From: Aurelia coerulea | Lineage: Eukaryota > Cnidaria > Scyphozoa > Semaeostomeae > Ulmaridae | Direction: 5' to 3' | DNA: 64,000 nt | NCBI GenBank assembly: GCA_039566865.1 | Contig: CM076957.1 | Location: 11,045,896-11,109,895, forward strand | Notes under the pieces: generated by a model | Told to the model about the DNA's origin: nothing | Databases searched by the model: none | The model's input: the letters and a program-made list of their open reading frames with translations, nothing else | Translations under genes and position numbers: made by a program | In this document: in pieces, positions 24,501-39,500 of the stretch | Layout: each line of letters starts with the position of its first letter | How positions within the stretch are numbered: the stretch's first letter is position 1

Positions 24501-27500
24501 GCTAATGATTCGTTCGTTCTAGAAAACGATTGTTTTGACATAATTAAGCTGCTAATGAAGTCAAGAACGTGCCAATTCTGGGTAAATTTGTTATTGTGTC
24601 AGGGTAAACATCTTGGTGATTTGTCCATCTTATGGTGTCAAATCTGTCTAACATGAAATAAGCTGACGTCAAATGTTGCTATAGGATCGCGGGAAACTTC
24701 TGTCTTGAGTGCGCTTTATGTGCGCTTTCTTTATTTCAGTGCCAATTAGCAGAGATAAAACGTTAATCAATTGCTTTAACGAGCGTGACGGAAGTGGGTT
24801 ACTTACTTTTTTTCTTTCTTTCTTTCTTTCTTTCTTTCTGACTGACTGACATCGAAGCCCCTTCTTAGATTACAAAGTGGACTTTGTAATAAAAAATGAT
24901 TATGATTATGATTAATGGGCTCAAAAAGATTTCCCTCATTATTTTCAATATCGTCAACATTCACAAATTACATTGGAAACAATAGTAGTTTCTTGAACTT
25001 TGCGACTCTGTACAATCCTTGTTGTTTACACTAAAAATACGAAACTGCAATTCCTGGTGGCAGTCCTGGAGACAAAGTTGTCCTGAAATTTCAGGTGGTT
25101 GCGATAACGAGTTTTAGAGTTATGCGCACCTGAAATGTTCAACCCTTTCAGACAATCGCTGACAAAACTAATGAGACACGTTGCGTTTCCGAGGAAATTT
25201 TGAGTTAGGATCCCCTCCCCCCCCGCCCCCCATTGCAATGTTGGAGCCTGATGAAAATGTCATAAATAGAGTTGACAAGTATGTGTTCTTCAAGCAACCA
25301 ACATTGCAAAGGGGGGAGGGGGGTCATCAGCAGTGCAAGGTAGTACTTTACATGCAGGGAAGACCTCTTTTAACACAAAACTCAGCTGTCCCAACGAGTT
25401 TTGTCCGCGATTGTAGTATTGAAACTAAAATTGATTGATAACAATCTTTTGCTGGACGTTGTGAAATATGCTACAACTAACCATGGGTCTTTGTGGTCAT
25501 CAGCTATCCCACAATGCATTTTCAGAGACCCTTAAAATCCCACAGATCATTGCGAAAATTCCTAGTTCCCAAAAGAACAAAAGAAAGTCTCGTCAGCTTG
25601 TGAGCTAATTTAAGAATCCCAATTCCACATATTGAATATTTTCAATGCCGAGTTTCCTGTCAGTTGCATGCACAATTAAATACTGTTCTTCCTGATAACA
25701 AAACAAATCTCTGATAAAGTTTCCAACTGAATGCCGCTGTTACATAAACAATGCTGTAGAGTCCAAAATTTGATATTTCCTTTTCTCCAATTTCAAAGGA
25801 GCCATTCCAACTTGCATACCTTGCACGTGTCATCTTGCACAAGGTTGTTTATCTATCTTGCAAAGAATGCCTGCAAAGACTGCTGGTTAGCACAGGGTCT
25901 TTAAGTCAGTTCTTCATTTCGATCGTCGCTGCTAGCTATAGCATCAGCTGATTCAATTTCTGCTTTCCACCGTTGTGATTGTCACGTGATCACTTCGCCT
26001 CGTTTCCAGGAGCCATGCATGACCCTCCTGCGCGCGCATAAGAAACATTTCTGGTCTTTGCTGGTCAACAGATTACCATGCTATGAAGCACGCTTGCAAA
26101 AGCTCAGGCTTGAAATAACTTTCAGATGTTTTTCCATTGGCAAACAAATGAACGTCATCTTTTGGGAATACCATACGCAGTTCTCAAAAGACATCCTTAG
26201 TGCGCTTGTGAAAGTATCATTTGCATCTATTGATTAAAAACTACTGAATTTTACCAGCAACTTCACGAAACCATGCATTGGGTGTCTTTCGAGACTTTCG
26301 TAAGCATTCACAGATTATCAAATTCTTTTAGAGTCCACAATGAGCATAGATCTTAGATCAAAAACAAATTTTTTTGCAAAAGCATTCTACGGGCGTTCAA
26401 ATCGTTCTGCATGGGCTAAACTGTTGACTAACGCTTTCCCCCTTCGATGTCGAAAAGTAAACAGAAATGTAAAATTCGATTGCAGGAAATCTAGCCTAGC
26501 CTTTTCAATCAGACTTGGCAAAGTTGTAGATCAACTATACAAATACAAAAATTATACAAAAATTGCCGCCTCCGTCTGTTCTTTCAAGTCATGCATAAAA
26601 AATGGATTGGAGAGACTTGCCGTTGCAAAATTTGCAAATAGGGTATTTTAGGGTATTTTCGTTTCTTATCATGAACTGTAATTTATTTTGTTTTTGTAAA
26701 TAGTTGGTCTTTATTAGTTCTTGAAGTAGAGCAATTTTTAACAACCAACTTTAAAGAATGTTATAATAATAATAATAAATAAAACAGAACAACATCCTTT
26801 TTACCGCTTTTCGATAGGCCGAATAATATTGGAGAAATTAACTGTTTTCCGAGGAGAGTGGTTTTGCGAAACGGCATTTCGCTGTGCACTAGAGCGGAAA
26901 GCAGAGTTACCTTAACCGGCATCCAAACTTGTACTCCCAAACATCTGGAGAGTAGATTGCTTTAAAAAATATCGGGAAATCTCAAGCAGTTTTTTGTCCT
27001 GGTTGCGTTTTATGAAGGTAGGTAAAATTTAGAAAAATCTTCGCGGGTTTCATTTGTCTCCTTTGCTTTTTAGCCGTCTGATTGGTCCGTGAAAATGAGG
27101 CTTTGGCGGTTTCGACCATGGGGCCACGAGCAATCGGCTATGTACGACGAATGATTCCTATGCTCAGAAGAGCACATGAGAATAGGGAAGCGGTCCTTAA
27201 ACTATGATGCCAAACGCTTAGGAGAATTGAAAATAACCTTCAGCTTGAGATTAGGGTAACATTGTTTAAAGAGCCTTGTAAGCTTAGTTTTAACTTGCAA
27301 AATATAACTTCCTAGAAAGGGGAGGCAGAACATAAGAAACTGCTTTTCTTCGCGAGTAGGTGGAGGCCTTTTACTAAACTGTTGGTCCAAGAAGGTTTTA
27401 ATGACACGATCAACAAGTGGCACAGGGAAACAGTTTTCTTTCAAAATTCCTTTTATTCTAACAACCTCATCATTCATGAAAATTAAAATACGTAGAACAT

Positions 27501-30500
27501 ATGTGAAAAGCGCAGTACACTAGAACTCTAACTAGCTGTTAATAGAATTAAGTGAGTGCAGCTCAGAAGATTAGGTAGTGTAAGACCAGTTATGTGCCCC
27601 CATAGGGGCGGTTTTGCACGGGAAGTTTCGAGTTTGAGAACAATCCAACTGTTTGCATATCTCAAGACAGCTTAGCATGACTCAAACTCCAGTGCAAGTT
27701 AATATGATATCACTCTCAGTTAAAATATTAAATCTTGTGCTCCGACCATGCATGCAGCAACATTTTTGTTCACCTGCTCTGCATCCCACATATTTAGCTC
27801 CTGTTCAAAGGCCAGAATGTGGCTACATCTAATGTTTTGCTTTGATCCTGAATGTATCCATGAAGCTACAACAGATTTGATTGGTTCACAGAAGATGTTA
27901 TTGTCTTTGATAGGGTGAAATAACAATAGAACATTGTAGCCTACACATTACTGATTCAAATTATGTAGCTTGATTATGCAAGTGCAGTGAGGCATGCAGG
28001 AGTATCCTTGCATTCCTTTGCCAATCAAAACAATGGCGAGTCTGTCGTTCAAGATTCGAGCATTGTTTAATGATAATTGTTTTGATTGCCAAAACGACGC
28101 TGCAGGTATAAATACCTTTCCAATGACGCATTGCCATTGTTGTGTTTTATCCCATCACAAACAGCTCCGCTCTGTCAAATCCTTCTTTGTTGTTCCATCC
28201 AATCACAATCACCAATGAGTCTAAATATTGTCTGCGATTGTCTGCTTGTTCTTTTGTTTGGATCTGCCACACATCGCCCAAATTTCAGACTCAAACTCGG
28301 CTAAATGGCTGCTAATCGCAGCAATTAAATTAACCTTGCATTTATTAGGCGAGAGAGATCCAAAATCAGTGTAAAGTCCTGTAAAGGTCTTCTTCCTATA
28401 TAAGCTAGCAGAGAAACTATTTTGATCATGAGTGACTGACACATCTAGAAATGGTAGTTTTGTCCATTTCGAGTTCAACAGTAAATTTGATGTTAGGATG
28501 GTAGCTATCTATATGATCTAGAAACCGATCTAGAAATTACTTTTCTACGCTGCATTGAATGAGGAACGATGTATGGTATTTTTCAGTAACCATAGGTACC
28601 TCTGTTTCATGCAATGTGATAGACATCTCTTTTAATTAGTACAACCTTTGTCGTGGTGCATTATGATAAAATCTTGAATAAACATATGGAATTATGGAAT
28701 GGAATGGTGGAATAGCTCAGATGGAATTATGGAATGGTTTATATGGAATGATGGAATGGCAAATATGGAATGGTCCAATATCTTCAAAATCTTGTACTAT
28801 TTTCTTGCAAAACGTTCCTAAATGTATATAAGGAGCAGTTTCACATGCACTGCAGCAAAAAACGAGAACTTTTTATGCAAATTCAGAGAATTATGGGGCC
28901 ATTCCATATTTTAGATATTATAGAATGGTCCCATATTTTCAAAATCTTGCACTTTTTTCTTGCGAAACTTCCTTAATGTATTTGAGGAGCAGTTTCACAT
29001 GCACTGCAGCAAAAAACGAGAACTTTTTATGTAAATTCTGAGAATTATGGGGCTATTCCATATTTTAGAGATTATGGAATGGTCCCATATTTTCAAAATC
29101 TTGCACTATTTTCTTGCAAAACCTTCCTAAATGTATGTAAGGAGTAGTTTCACATGCACTGCGCAAAAAACGAGAACTTTTTATAAAAATTCAGAGAATT
29201 ATGGGGCCATTCGTTGTTTTAGAGATTCTCTAAAATATGTAATGGTTCAATTTCTTCATCATCATGAAAGTTTTTCATGTAAACCTTCCTTCCCAGTTAT
29301 GTGAAAATGAGAATTTCCAGCCAATGTTGGTATATTTAGTAAAATTTCCAATCAAATTTTTAGGTGTTTTGAACCAATTCGCTATTTTATAGATCTACAG
29401 ATCCAGGGCTTGGCTGCCAGGAAACTTTTGATGAAAATGTCTCGCAGGAAATTTGTCACTTTATCGCAGGAAATTTCTGGCATTTTCCTCATTGTCAAGT
29501 TATTTAATTTGTAACTAAATTTTTGTGACAGTTTTTGCTTGAATGACGTCTTGCCACTATTTCAAACTATTTATACAATACAAATGCCGGGTGACCCAAG
29601 AAAACTTCGAGAGCTAGATCATAGCTAGCTTTCTGAAAACAAACGTTATTGAAAAAGGTTTGCACCACCGTTTATTCAAAAGGCTTAGCTATCTTTTGAG
29701 TTGCTGCATAGGCTTTTCAAGCTATGATTACTGTTCGAAAAACGAGATACAGAAAATTTCGAATCCTTTATTTCTCATTTGCAGTGAAATAATCAAGACT
29801 CCTTTTCCAGTCAACAATTTGTGAAAACATAAGTTAAGAGGTGGACTTGAAGTCATCTGGGAAATTTGTTGTTTGAAAAACGATCGATATCTGTTCCTTA
29901 TTCAAAATCGTGCTACAATCCAAAATTTGGAATTCGGCTTTGTTCTGTCATCCAAAACATGGACGGGAGAAAGAGGGAAGATTCCATGAAATGGCTCAAT
30001 CAGCATATTATAGGACTGGTTTTTCAGAGGGTAGTCTTAAGCTAACAAGCAATATCTAAAAAATAGCTTAGCCTTTCAGCTACAGGCTGACACCTTGTTT
30101 GTGTTCATAACATTTGCTTTCAAAAACCTAGACGTGATCCAGCTTGTGAAGCCTATTTCTGGGTCAACCGGTGCCCCTTTTCAAAGGACTCTTTGTGGGA
30201 AACGCAACTCTCGGATCGCCAAAAGCATTAGGAAACTCAAGTACTGGAAAAATATCAGTTAAGAAGCAATTTCATTGAAGCTTGCTTCTGCTTTTTGTTC
30301 TACTTTGTCACATGGATATAAACAGAGGCGTAGTTTTATACAATTGGCTATGATGTATTCACGAAGGTGTAGGAGATCTCCAACAAATAAATACAGCATC
30401 AATTTTAAGCGGCCTTATGAAACCGAAACTTTGAGCACTCAAAATCTGCTAGAATCAACAAACTTTCAGTACTGGGTCCATTCTTATCTTCTTATGAAAA

Positions 30501-33500
30501 ACACGTGTAAGGGTGGAATCAGTGGCTAAATCACTAACTGAGATTCTGAAATTCATTTCAATAAATATTTGCAATCTGCATTTAATGAATGACCGTCAAT
30601 GTGACTTTTCCTCTGCCACGTAAATCGGGTTGAGATGGCACCAACGAAAACAAATGTTGAAGGAAAAAATAGAATCAATGTGTAAGGAGATCCAACGAAA
30701 CTGTTTCATCTTGATAATATTTCATGAACCAAACATTTGGCAATAATCGAGGCCTTTGATAATTTAAGGTTTGAACCCCTGATGTAGAAAGGAAGTATCA
30801 TTTCATTTATTAAAAACCTTTTTTTTGACCATCAAAACACAAAATAAATCTTTTATCCATGTGATTGAGTCGCGCATGAGATCCTCAAATGGAGCAGCAA
30901 CCATGAACTCAAAGCAAATAGATGGTTCACTAAACATTAGCTGGGTTTGTAGCTATGTAAGATTCAGTTTACCCGCCGAAGAACTAGATGTGTGGTCAAA
31001 AGACTTTCCATGACCATGCTATACCATTCAATGTAAATAGTCACCTTGTTTTCAAGTAACATTCTAATTCGATGGGCTGTTTTTCAAGTACATGTTCGTA
31101 CCTTAGTTCATTCTGGACAAAATTCAGGGATTCTGCTTGAACCAGCTTACAATCTTACTTGCAGGAAATTTCGGCTAGATGTCGCAGGAAACCCTGATTT
31201 TTGAATTTTGCTGCCAGGAAGAAAAACCTTTTTTCCAGCCCTGTATATCACTTTCAGCAATATTCTGACCCAAAAATATTGGATTTACCTCCCCGTATGT
31301 GCATGTGCTAAGTGCCCCCCTGGGGCATGGCCCGATCAGAGTTTCTTACGAAAAAAGCCAATAATGTACCTTTTAGCAAGCTAATGCTTAAATTGACACA
31401 TGGTGCAAATGTTTGCGTTTCTTCTTCAAAAATACAATATGGCCTTCATCAAAATGTTCTTTTTCAGGTGGCTGTGCAACAGAATACACCAACATTTCCA
31501 GTGGTGATGGATCCCTGTCATGTCCAAACTGTTTTTAAACTTCACAAAGTTCATTTGAACCATGTTTGATGGTTTCTAAAGGTGTTATCAGACCGTGTCT
31601 GCATTTATATCAACCGTATCTTGTTTGTAGGGCATTTGCTAAGATAACTTTAAATTCTTGTATCAGATTCCATGTAGGTCATGCATGCAAAAAGCATGTC
31701 AACAAATTGAGTGTTGATCATAAGCTGTTTCAAGTTTGTCTTATTTAGATATTTATTGGCTTTCTTGTGGAAAAATTTGTATGTCTGAGACAGCATGATC
31801 AGGGAATGAAGATCTAAATACTGAAAGATTGCTTGGTTCTCTTTATCTAGCTTGCAAAACAAAGTCTGGAGGCAACAACTTGAGATCATTATGATCAAAA
31901 TCTGGAATTTTATCAATCATTATACAAAATATTTGTCATTTTTCTGCTTCATGTCTCTTCAGACATGCTCTCAAATAATCAAAATTGTACCAATCTTTCC
32001 ACTGTCTTTGACAAATCAGTAATTTTTAAAATCAGCACATTTATAAACCCTAAGAAATGTACACAGTAGCTGTAGCCATTCACAAGTACCGTTTCAGGTC
32101 TCAGCCATTTTATCTCATGGCAATCAGAAGTAAAACGACACCTAGAACAGACTCAGATTGCATATGCCTACTTATTTCTTTGTAAAATAAGGGGGAAATA
32201 GGCTGTTGAGCTAGAATTGTATGCTCGGGCTTTGCAGATGATGTTTGATGGTGTTGAGATTTTACTTTCGTTAATAGCAGAAGATCTTCAAGGACTAAAT
32301 TCCTGATTATCTGAGCCAAATTCAGAATTTTTTGTAGACAAGTGAAAAGAGGAGAATTTGAGGTTGAATAGCAATGCTCATCTCTGACTTCAAAAGTAGG
32401 GTTAACAGCAACAAGTGATGATATGGCAGTTGCAGCACTGTTTGATGTTTCATTTTTGTTTCTTTTGCCTTCGTTTACGTCTGAATGGTCTGAATATTGA
32501 TTGCTTTGAGCCTGCATTCTCTTTTAACTGATGTGAAATCGCACAATTTGCAGTGATATTGGCTGATATTCTTTGCATTTGTTGACGACTTCGCATAAAA
32601 TGTGAAAGTTGACGGAACGGCTCATCATTTGCAGTGCTGGAACTTGCCATATCATCAGGTACTGTTAGGTATGTATCATTACAACAACTCTCAAACAAAC
32701 TGATATGTTTCGAACTCAGTATGACAGTATAATCCTAGCCCAAACGACGAAAAAGAGAAAGATGTGTCCTAAGCCGTCCACCACTCATCCTGCCTAACAA
32801 AATGGCGATTGCACGGAAGAACGGTGGTCACATGGCAATTAGCGTTGTTGTTGCTGCACGTAGCTGCGCAGGAGCAAAAAAGCTCCACTCTGATTGGTCA
32901 AAATGATCTACGCAGTCCGCATGCGCTCCCAAAGGATGGCTGCTGATTGGGGAAGTCGGCATTGTTTTTAAACAAAAGAATCTGAAGTTCATCTCTCCAA
33001 CAATTATCGCAATATTACGCAATTTGCTTGGAATGCCTAAGTCTGAAGTCTTCCAGACAACAGGCAAACAAAGAACTTACTAGGTCATAGATCTGTAGAT
33101 CTATAAAATAGCGAATTGGTTCAAAACACCTAAAAATTTGATTGGAAATTTTACTAAATATACCAACATTGGCTGGAAATTCTCATTTTCACATAACTGG
33201 GAAGGAAGATTTACATGAAAAACTTTCATGATGATGAAGAAATTGTACCATTACATATCTTAGAGAATCTCTAAAACAACGAAGGGCCCCATAATTCTCT
33301 GAATTCTTATAAAAAGTTCTCGTCTTTGCTGCAGTGCATTTGAAACTGCTCCTTACATACATTTAGGAAGGTTTTGCAAGAAAATAGTGCAAGATTTTGA
33401 AAATATGGGACCATTCCATAATCTCTAAAATATGGAATGGCCCCATAATTCTCTGAATTTGCATAAAAAGTTCTCGTTTTTTGCTGCAGTGCATGTGAAA

Positions 33501-36500
33501 CTGTTCCTTACATACATTTAGGAAGGTTTTGCAAGAAAAGAGTGTAAGATTTTGAAAATATGGGACCATTCCATAATCTCTAAAATATGGAAATGGCCCT
33601 ATAATTCTCTGAATTTGCATAAAAAGTTCTCGTTTTTTGCTGCAGTGCATGTGAAACTGTTCCTTACATACATTTAGGAAGGTTTTGCAAGAAAAAAGTG
33701 CAGGATTATGAAAATATGGGACCATTCCATAATCTCTAAAATATGGAATGGCCCCATAATTCTCTGAATTCGCAGAAAAAGTTCTCGTTTTTTGCTGCAG
33801 TGCATGTGAAACTGTTCCTTACATACATTTAGGAAGGTTTTGCAAGAAAAAAGTGCAAGATTTTGAAAATATAGGACCATTCCATAATCTCTAAAATATG
33901 GAATGGCCCCATAATTCTCTGAATTTGCATAAAAAGTTCTCGTTTTTTGCTGCAGTGCATGTGAAACTGCTCCTTACATACATTTAGTAAGGTTTTGCAA
34001 GAAAATAGTGCAAGATTTTGAAGATATTGGACCATTCCATATTTGCCATTCCATCATTTCATATAAACTATTCCATCATTCCATCATTCCATCTGAGCTA
34101 TTCCATCATTCCATTCCATAATTTCATATTCCATACTTTAGAGAAGAAGAGATGCAGAGGCTAACGAAATGGAGACGTTTTCGTTCGGAAAAAAGAACGA
34201 CAGAGTAGATGGGCCTTATAGAGAAGATGGACTGCAACTGCGAAAATCTGTGATAGTTTCCATCATTTGCAGCCCCGATCGAGTGGCAGTTTATTACAAA
34301 CTTTGCAATGTGGGTTTTCCAGCAATATGCAGACAACTTGTTCGAAGGAAAATGGTTTTCTAACTCTATTCTACATGGGTAAATCAATCATCCCTTTCTC
34401 ATGGGGGGGGGGCAAAAAAGCCCCCCCCCCCCCCCCGATGTTCGAAGCAACCGTAATGCGTATGGCAACACAACTTGGTGCACATAATTACCAAGCAATC
34501 GTGATTCTAAAAATAGCAACATATGGTAATTAGTCACATGATCCCTTGCTAGCAAACGCAAAACAATGGAAATTTGCTGATTTTGGCTCTTCTCCTAAAT
34601 ACTTAATATGCTCAACAAAAAGTGGTCCATAAATAACTCAAAAGCTATAGATATGATACATATTGATTGTCCTTATTGAAAACTGTCAAAAATTCTATTT
34701 TAAGAATTCTATTGTTATAAAAACTGTTGATCAAAATCATGCTTGATACCCAAACAAATTAGCTGATACCTTATTGGCATTTAAAATCAGTCCTTAGTAA
34801 TAGAAACGATAAGAAATTGATCTTGCATCGTTAATTAGTCAATTTTGATATGAATATTTTGATCTGGCTCTGGAACATCGATTTTCGGATTCAGCACCTC
34901 GAATATAGTATTTTCGCTCTAATACCTGCATCTTAAAATAAAAATGAAAGGTTTTATGATTTGATACTATTATGGCATCAAAGGCATCGATGCATACCGG
35001 AAATTAATGCTTCCTGGAATTTTTTGGCTCTGGAACATTGTTTTTCGGATTCAGCACCTCAAATATAGCATTTACGCTCTCTAAACAGCGCTACAAAGTA
35101 AACATTGAATATGTTTATGATTTGGATACTATTGTGTGGCATCAAAGGCATTGAAACATGCCGGAAATTGATGTTTCCGGGCCTTTTTTGGCTCTGGAAA
35201 ATTGTTTTTCGGATTCAGCACCTCAAATATGGTACTTACCCAGTGAAACCTACATTATAAAGTCAAAATAAAAGCTTTTAATGATTTTGATACAATAATG
35301 TCATGAACGGCATCAATGCATGCCGGAAATCGATGCTTCCTGGAATATTTTTGGCTTCGCAACATTTTTTTCGGATTCAGGACCTCAAATATAGTATTTA
35401 CGCGTTAACAACTGCATCTTAAAGTAACTATAATATATTTTATGATTTTAATACCAATATGGCATCAAATGCATTTACGCATGCCAAAATATGATGTTTT
35501 CTGGCATTTTTGGCTTGGGAACATTTGATTTTCGGATTCAGCATCAAAAGTTACATAGACATCCGTTGAAAATCAATTTTAACACGAAAATTGCACGGGA
35601 TGACATAGCGACCCAGACTATGAATGCACTGATCATTTATCACGTTTATTATACATATGACGTCATATAGAAGTATGACGTCATATATCTTAACTTTTGC
35701 TGATGTCAGCAAAAGACAAAACATTATATATCAAAGGAAAGTAGACTTTAAGACAAAAAGATTGGTACCAATGTCATTGAAATCAGATGCATACGAGAAA
35801 ACTTTGCATATTTTAGTGATTTTCTGAGAGACCTGTTGCCAAATATTTAAGAGAAACTGAAAAAATTGGAGTGGAGACAAATGCCAGTGTAAAATGTGTA
35901 GATAATGATTATTAGTAAGTTGCATTACATTGTATTATAGGTTTATTTTTCTTGCAAATAGTTGATGTAGTGTAGAACTAGAGCTGATGATGAACCAACT
36001 TTAAATAAATTGATAAATAAAGAAAAAGGCATTCATAGTCATGCGACCACTTATATGACAATGACCTATTGTTAATTTGATGCAATATTAAATTTGTTAA
36101 AAATCACACAAGTCTTTTATCACACTTAGCTTAAAAGCAATTACAAGAAGTTTGGTTAGGGGGGGGGTTTGCCCCTCCCCCAAAAGGGGTAAAGAGCTAT
36201 GTTGGACGAAAAATTTCGGAGCAAGACGGAGAGGAAGAAAAAGACTGCACATGGACACGACACAGGAGGAGGGAAGTGGGACCAGGTGGACCTGTATTAC
36301 ATTCAACCTTGCTGCCACCCATGGACTGCACAATAACTGTTGCAAACGAAGATGTTTTTGCTGTCTCATTTCTGCTAAAAATAATTCTAGTCATCTGTTG
36401 TAATTATGAGGGACAAAACTACTTCAAAGCTAGCTGTCCGGTATTTGAAGTGAACTTGTAGAGATTGACTTAATTTGCTATGATTTGTCTCGTTATTATC

Positions 36501-39500
36501 ATGATATCATGGTTGAATTTCTATTTTTGAGTTTTTCAATCAATTTGCTGCCAGAAAGTGTTGTCTTTACTTGTTTGTTTTTTAGTTTTGTTTAAACTGC
36601 AACAGTGATCTGAATTCTACGTTTTTGTATGTTTTGTTCGGATTACCAGATAGTAGTTCAAATTCGAAGTGGACTTGTTGAATTCGAAGCACATTCAAAG
36701 CAAATTGATCTATATGCTGAAATACTCTGAACAAATTCTGAGACATTGAAAGCAAATAGAGCTGTTTAAAGCACACTTCAACAACTATTGACTTGTGCAA
36801 ACGGCACTTGATTGAAAGCATATGAAGTGCAACTTGAATTACTTGAATTCCTGGGAATGTGCAAAAAAATTGCCCACATCTAATGTGCTCCTGCTTGGTT
36901 CAAAAGTAGGTACGTAAATCGGATCTTTTTGCATTTTAGAGTAACTCTCTTGTCTTTGTTTCATTTTTCTGGTTCATGAATAGGTCTTACCCCATTTCTG
37001 GGCACTTTGTTTCATATTTTCTTTTCATATTCATTTAAATATTACAATATTTGGTAAAGGTGGTACAATTGAATATGGTATTAAAATGGCAGATACAAGG
37101 AACGAAAAAAGTCCAAGCAACTGGCACACCGAGGCCCCTCAAGCCCATGCCAACATCAGAGTGCGACCAACCAAACGAATGCAAACCCCCACACACATAT
37201 GGCCAAGTAAAATGACACACGACCAAGACAAACAAGGCCAACTCAAAAGGGCATGTCCAGACCCGAATAGCCGATCCTCACACGCGGTCAACAGCTGCGG
37301 GCTCCCCAACTCCACAAAAGCGCACACCCCAAAGAATGGTTCCCTCAGGTCACATACTCAATTTCCACACTCAAAAACGCGACGCAGGAAGACACACGAC
37401 GAAACCCTCGCCCCCGACTCGGACACGCGACTGCCCACCCGATCAAGATAAATTTCAATTTCAATTTCAATCTAAATCTCAAATAGCCTACCATAACACT
37501 ACGGTTATATAGTTCAACAGCTAGAAGAGATAATAACTAAACATAACAGATCAAAACAATTACAATAAACATAGTTACAAGCAAAAGTAGTTGAAGCTTG
37601 ATAAGGCTCAAATCCTTACTGGTTGTCAGAGCATGCGGAAATCATCCAATTTCATGCTTGTCAGCCAATGAGATCACCGCTTTCTAGCCCCTGGAGACAA
37701 AATCGGTCGTTTGAGGTAAATTTTCTAGTACCCTCACTAAACATAAGATCCTTTCGGATGATTACAAAGTCCGTCCTGAGCTAAGCAAGCATAAGAAAAT
37801 CTGAAAATTGATTTCTTCATAACCCCAAATGATCGTTGATGCTGTTTTTAGCTACAGTCAGAGAGATGAGTGTTGCTGCTAAAGTCGCCTTCAATAGAAA
37901 ATCAAGCGCCTTGTATGTCTCAAATTAGATGTCATGTAAGATTTCCGATAATGCAAAATTACTTATGTTTATGCAGAACCCAGCAGAATGTTTCTATTCG
38001 CGGGCATCTAGTTTGAGACAAGCAGTCACGAAAATAACCTCCGTGCAGAATCATATGCATGAAGATGTTTTAGTTCAGTGTGATCATGTGCCTTCCCCCA
38101 GTCTATGGGGCCATTGTTTGCTGGAATTCTGCACCTTTCCCTCAACTTCACTTGCGACGTTTGCATCCGTAGCTGTGTAGGAGGACGGTCCTTCTACCTT
38201 CGGTGATGCTGCGAATGCTAGCCTCTGTGCAGGCCGCCGGTTACATCATCCCCCAAGGTTGACTTGTTTGCATAATGAATACTATCAATAAGTGGCTAAT
38301 GATGCGTTCGTTCTAGAAAACGATTGTTTTAACATCATTAAGCTCCTAATGAAGTCAAGAACGTGCCAATTCTGAGTAAATTTGTTGTTGTGCCAGGGTA
38401 AACATCATGGTGATTTATCCATCTTACGGTGTCAAATCTGTCTAACATGAAATAGGCCGACGTCAAATGTTGCTATAGGATCGCGGGAAACTTCTGTCTT
38501 GCATGCGCTTTCTGTGCGCTTTCTTTACTTCAGTGCCAATTAGCAGAGATAAAACGTTAATCAATTGTTTTAACGAGCGTGACGGACTTTCTTTCTTTCT
38601 TTCTTTCTTTCTGACTTTCTGACTGACATCGGAGCCCCTTCTTAGATTACAAAGGACTTTGTAATCAAAAATGGATGCTAAAATACTTCAGTTATTTGCA
38701 ATTTTTTTTAATAAATCAGTTGTGGGGATGTCCGTCCAGAGTTGTTTACATGTTTAGGCACACAGCTCGTTTGGGGCCGGAGCTGCGTTCATTTTCCGGT
38801 CGAAGAATATTGACCTTCGTTGAAATATCTACCGGGTGCGCCAAAATAAACTATGCACGTTTGGCAGGCCACAAAAAATCGTACACTGGACCGATTTTGA
38901 AGATTTATGACTTAATCGTTAGCAGAAAGCCTGAATTAGATACTGGAATATTTTGCAATTTTTTTCATTTTCAGGTTTTAGAGCCAGAAGCGAGTTTCTT
39001 AAAAGCTTCGTTTTCGAAAAAATTCAAACTGATCAAAAAACGTCGATCAAATTTTAAAAGATTCAACATGAATTAACAAACAGAAAACGTTTTCAAGGGG
39101 ATTTGAGGGTTTAGTACGAACTCTCGTACAGCAGATTACAATTGGTCGATTTCTAAATCGCAAATCACCACGAACAAGTTCTCTCTTTGTCCATTCATGC
39201 CAATTCTTTGGAAAACTTGATCGATGTTTTTTATCGTTTTCGATGTTTTTCGAAAACTAAAAGTTTAAGAAACTCGCTTCTAGCCCTAAAAACTGAAAAT
39301 GAAAAAATTTGCAAAAAATCCCAGTATCTAATTCAGGCTTTCTGCTAACGATTAAGTCATAAATCTTCAAAATCGGTCCAGTTTACTATTTATTGTGGCC
39401 TGCCAAACGTGCATAGTTTATTTTGGCGCACCCGGTATAGAAATCGCTACAAATGAGATATACAGATAAGAATTTCAGCGATTACGCATACTGACCTTAG

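Larger units (their letters stand above)
28684..34130. mobile_element. 5.4-kb element with long tandem-repeat inverted termini
   Basis: The left arm 28684-29403 and right arm 33088-34130 are inverted copies. Outermost is a GGAATxATGGAATGG-type stretch. Next come tandem ~155-bp units (about three on the left, five on the right, marked by GCAGTTTCACATGCACTGCA and GAGAATTATGGGGCCATTCC). Innermost is a unique segment ending in TATAGATCTACAGATC. The middle, 29404-33087, contains another possible element and one decayed reading frame. The layout matches a DNA transposon whose termini grew by unit duplication; the superfamily is not identified and no target duplication was clear. Confidence 0.8.

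Noticed and set aside
33363..34035. Three similar open frames with FSCKTFLNVCKEQFHMHCSK-type peptides
   Set aside because: They are translations of the ~155-bp tandem unit in the element's right terminus, also seen mirrored at 28770-28976.
36152..36461. Overlapping frames on both strands near the G run
   Set aside because: No conserved domain, inconsistent strands and low-complexity flanks.
37086..37451. A 121-residue basic protein gene
   Set aside because: Strong A/C bias, no domain and a simple-repeat tail directly after the stop favour a non-coding retroposed element; listed only as a repeat.
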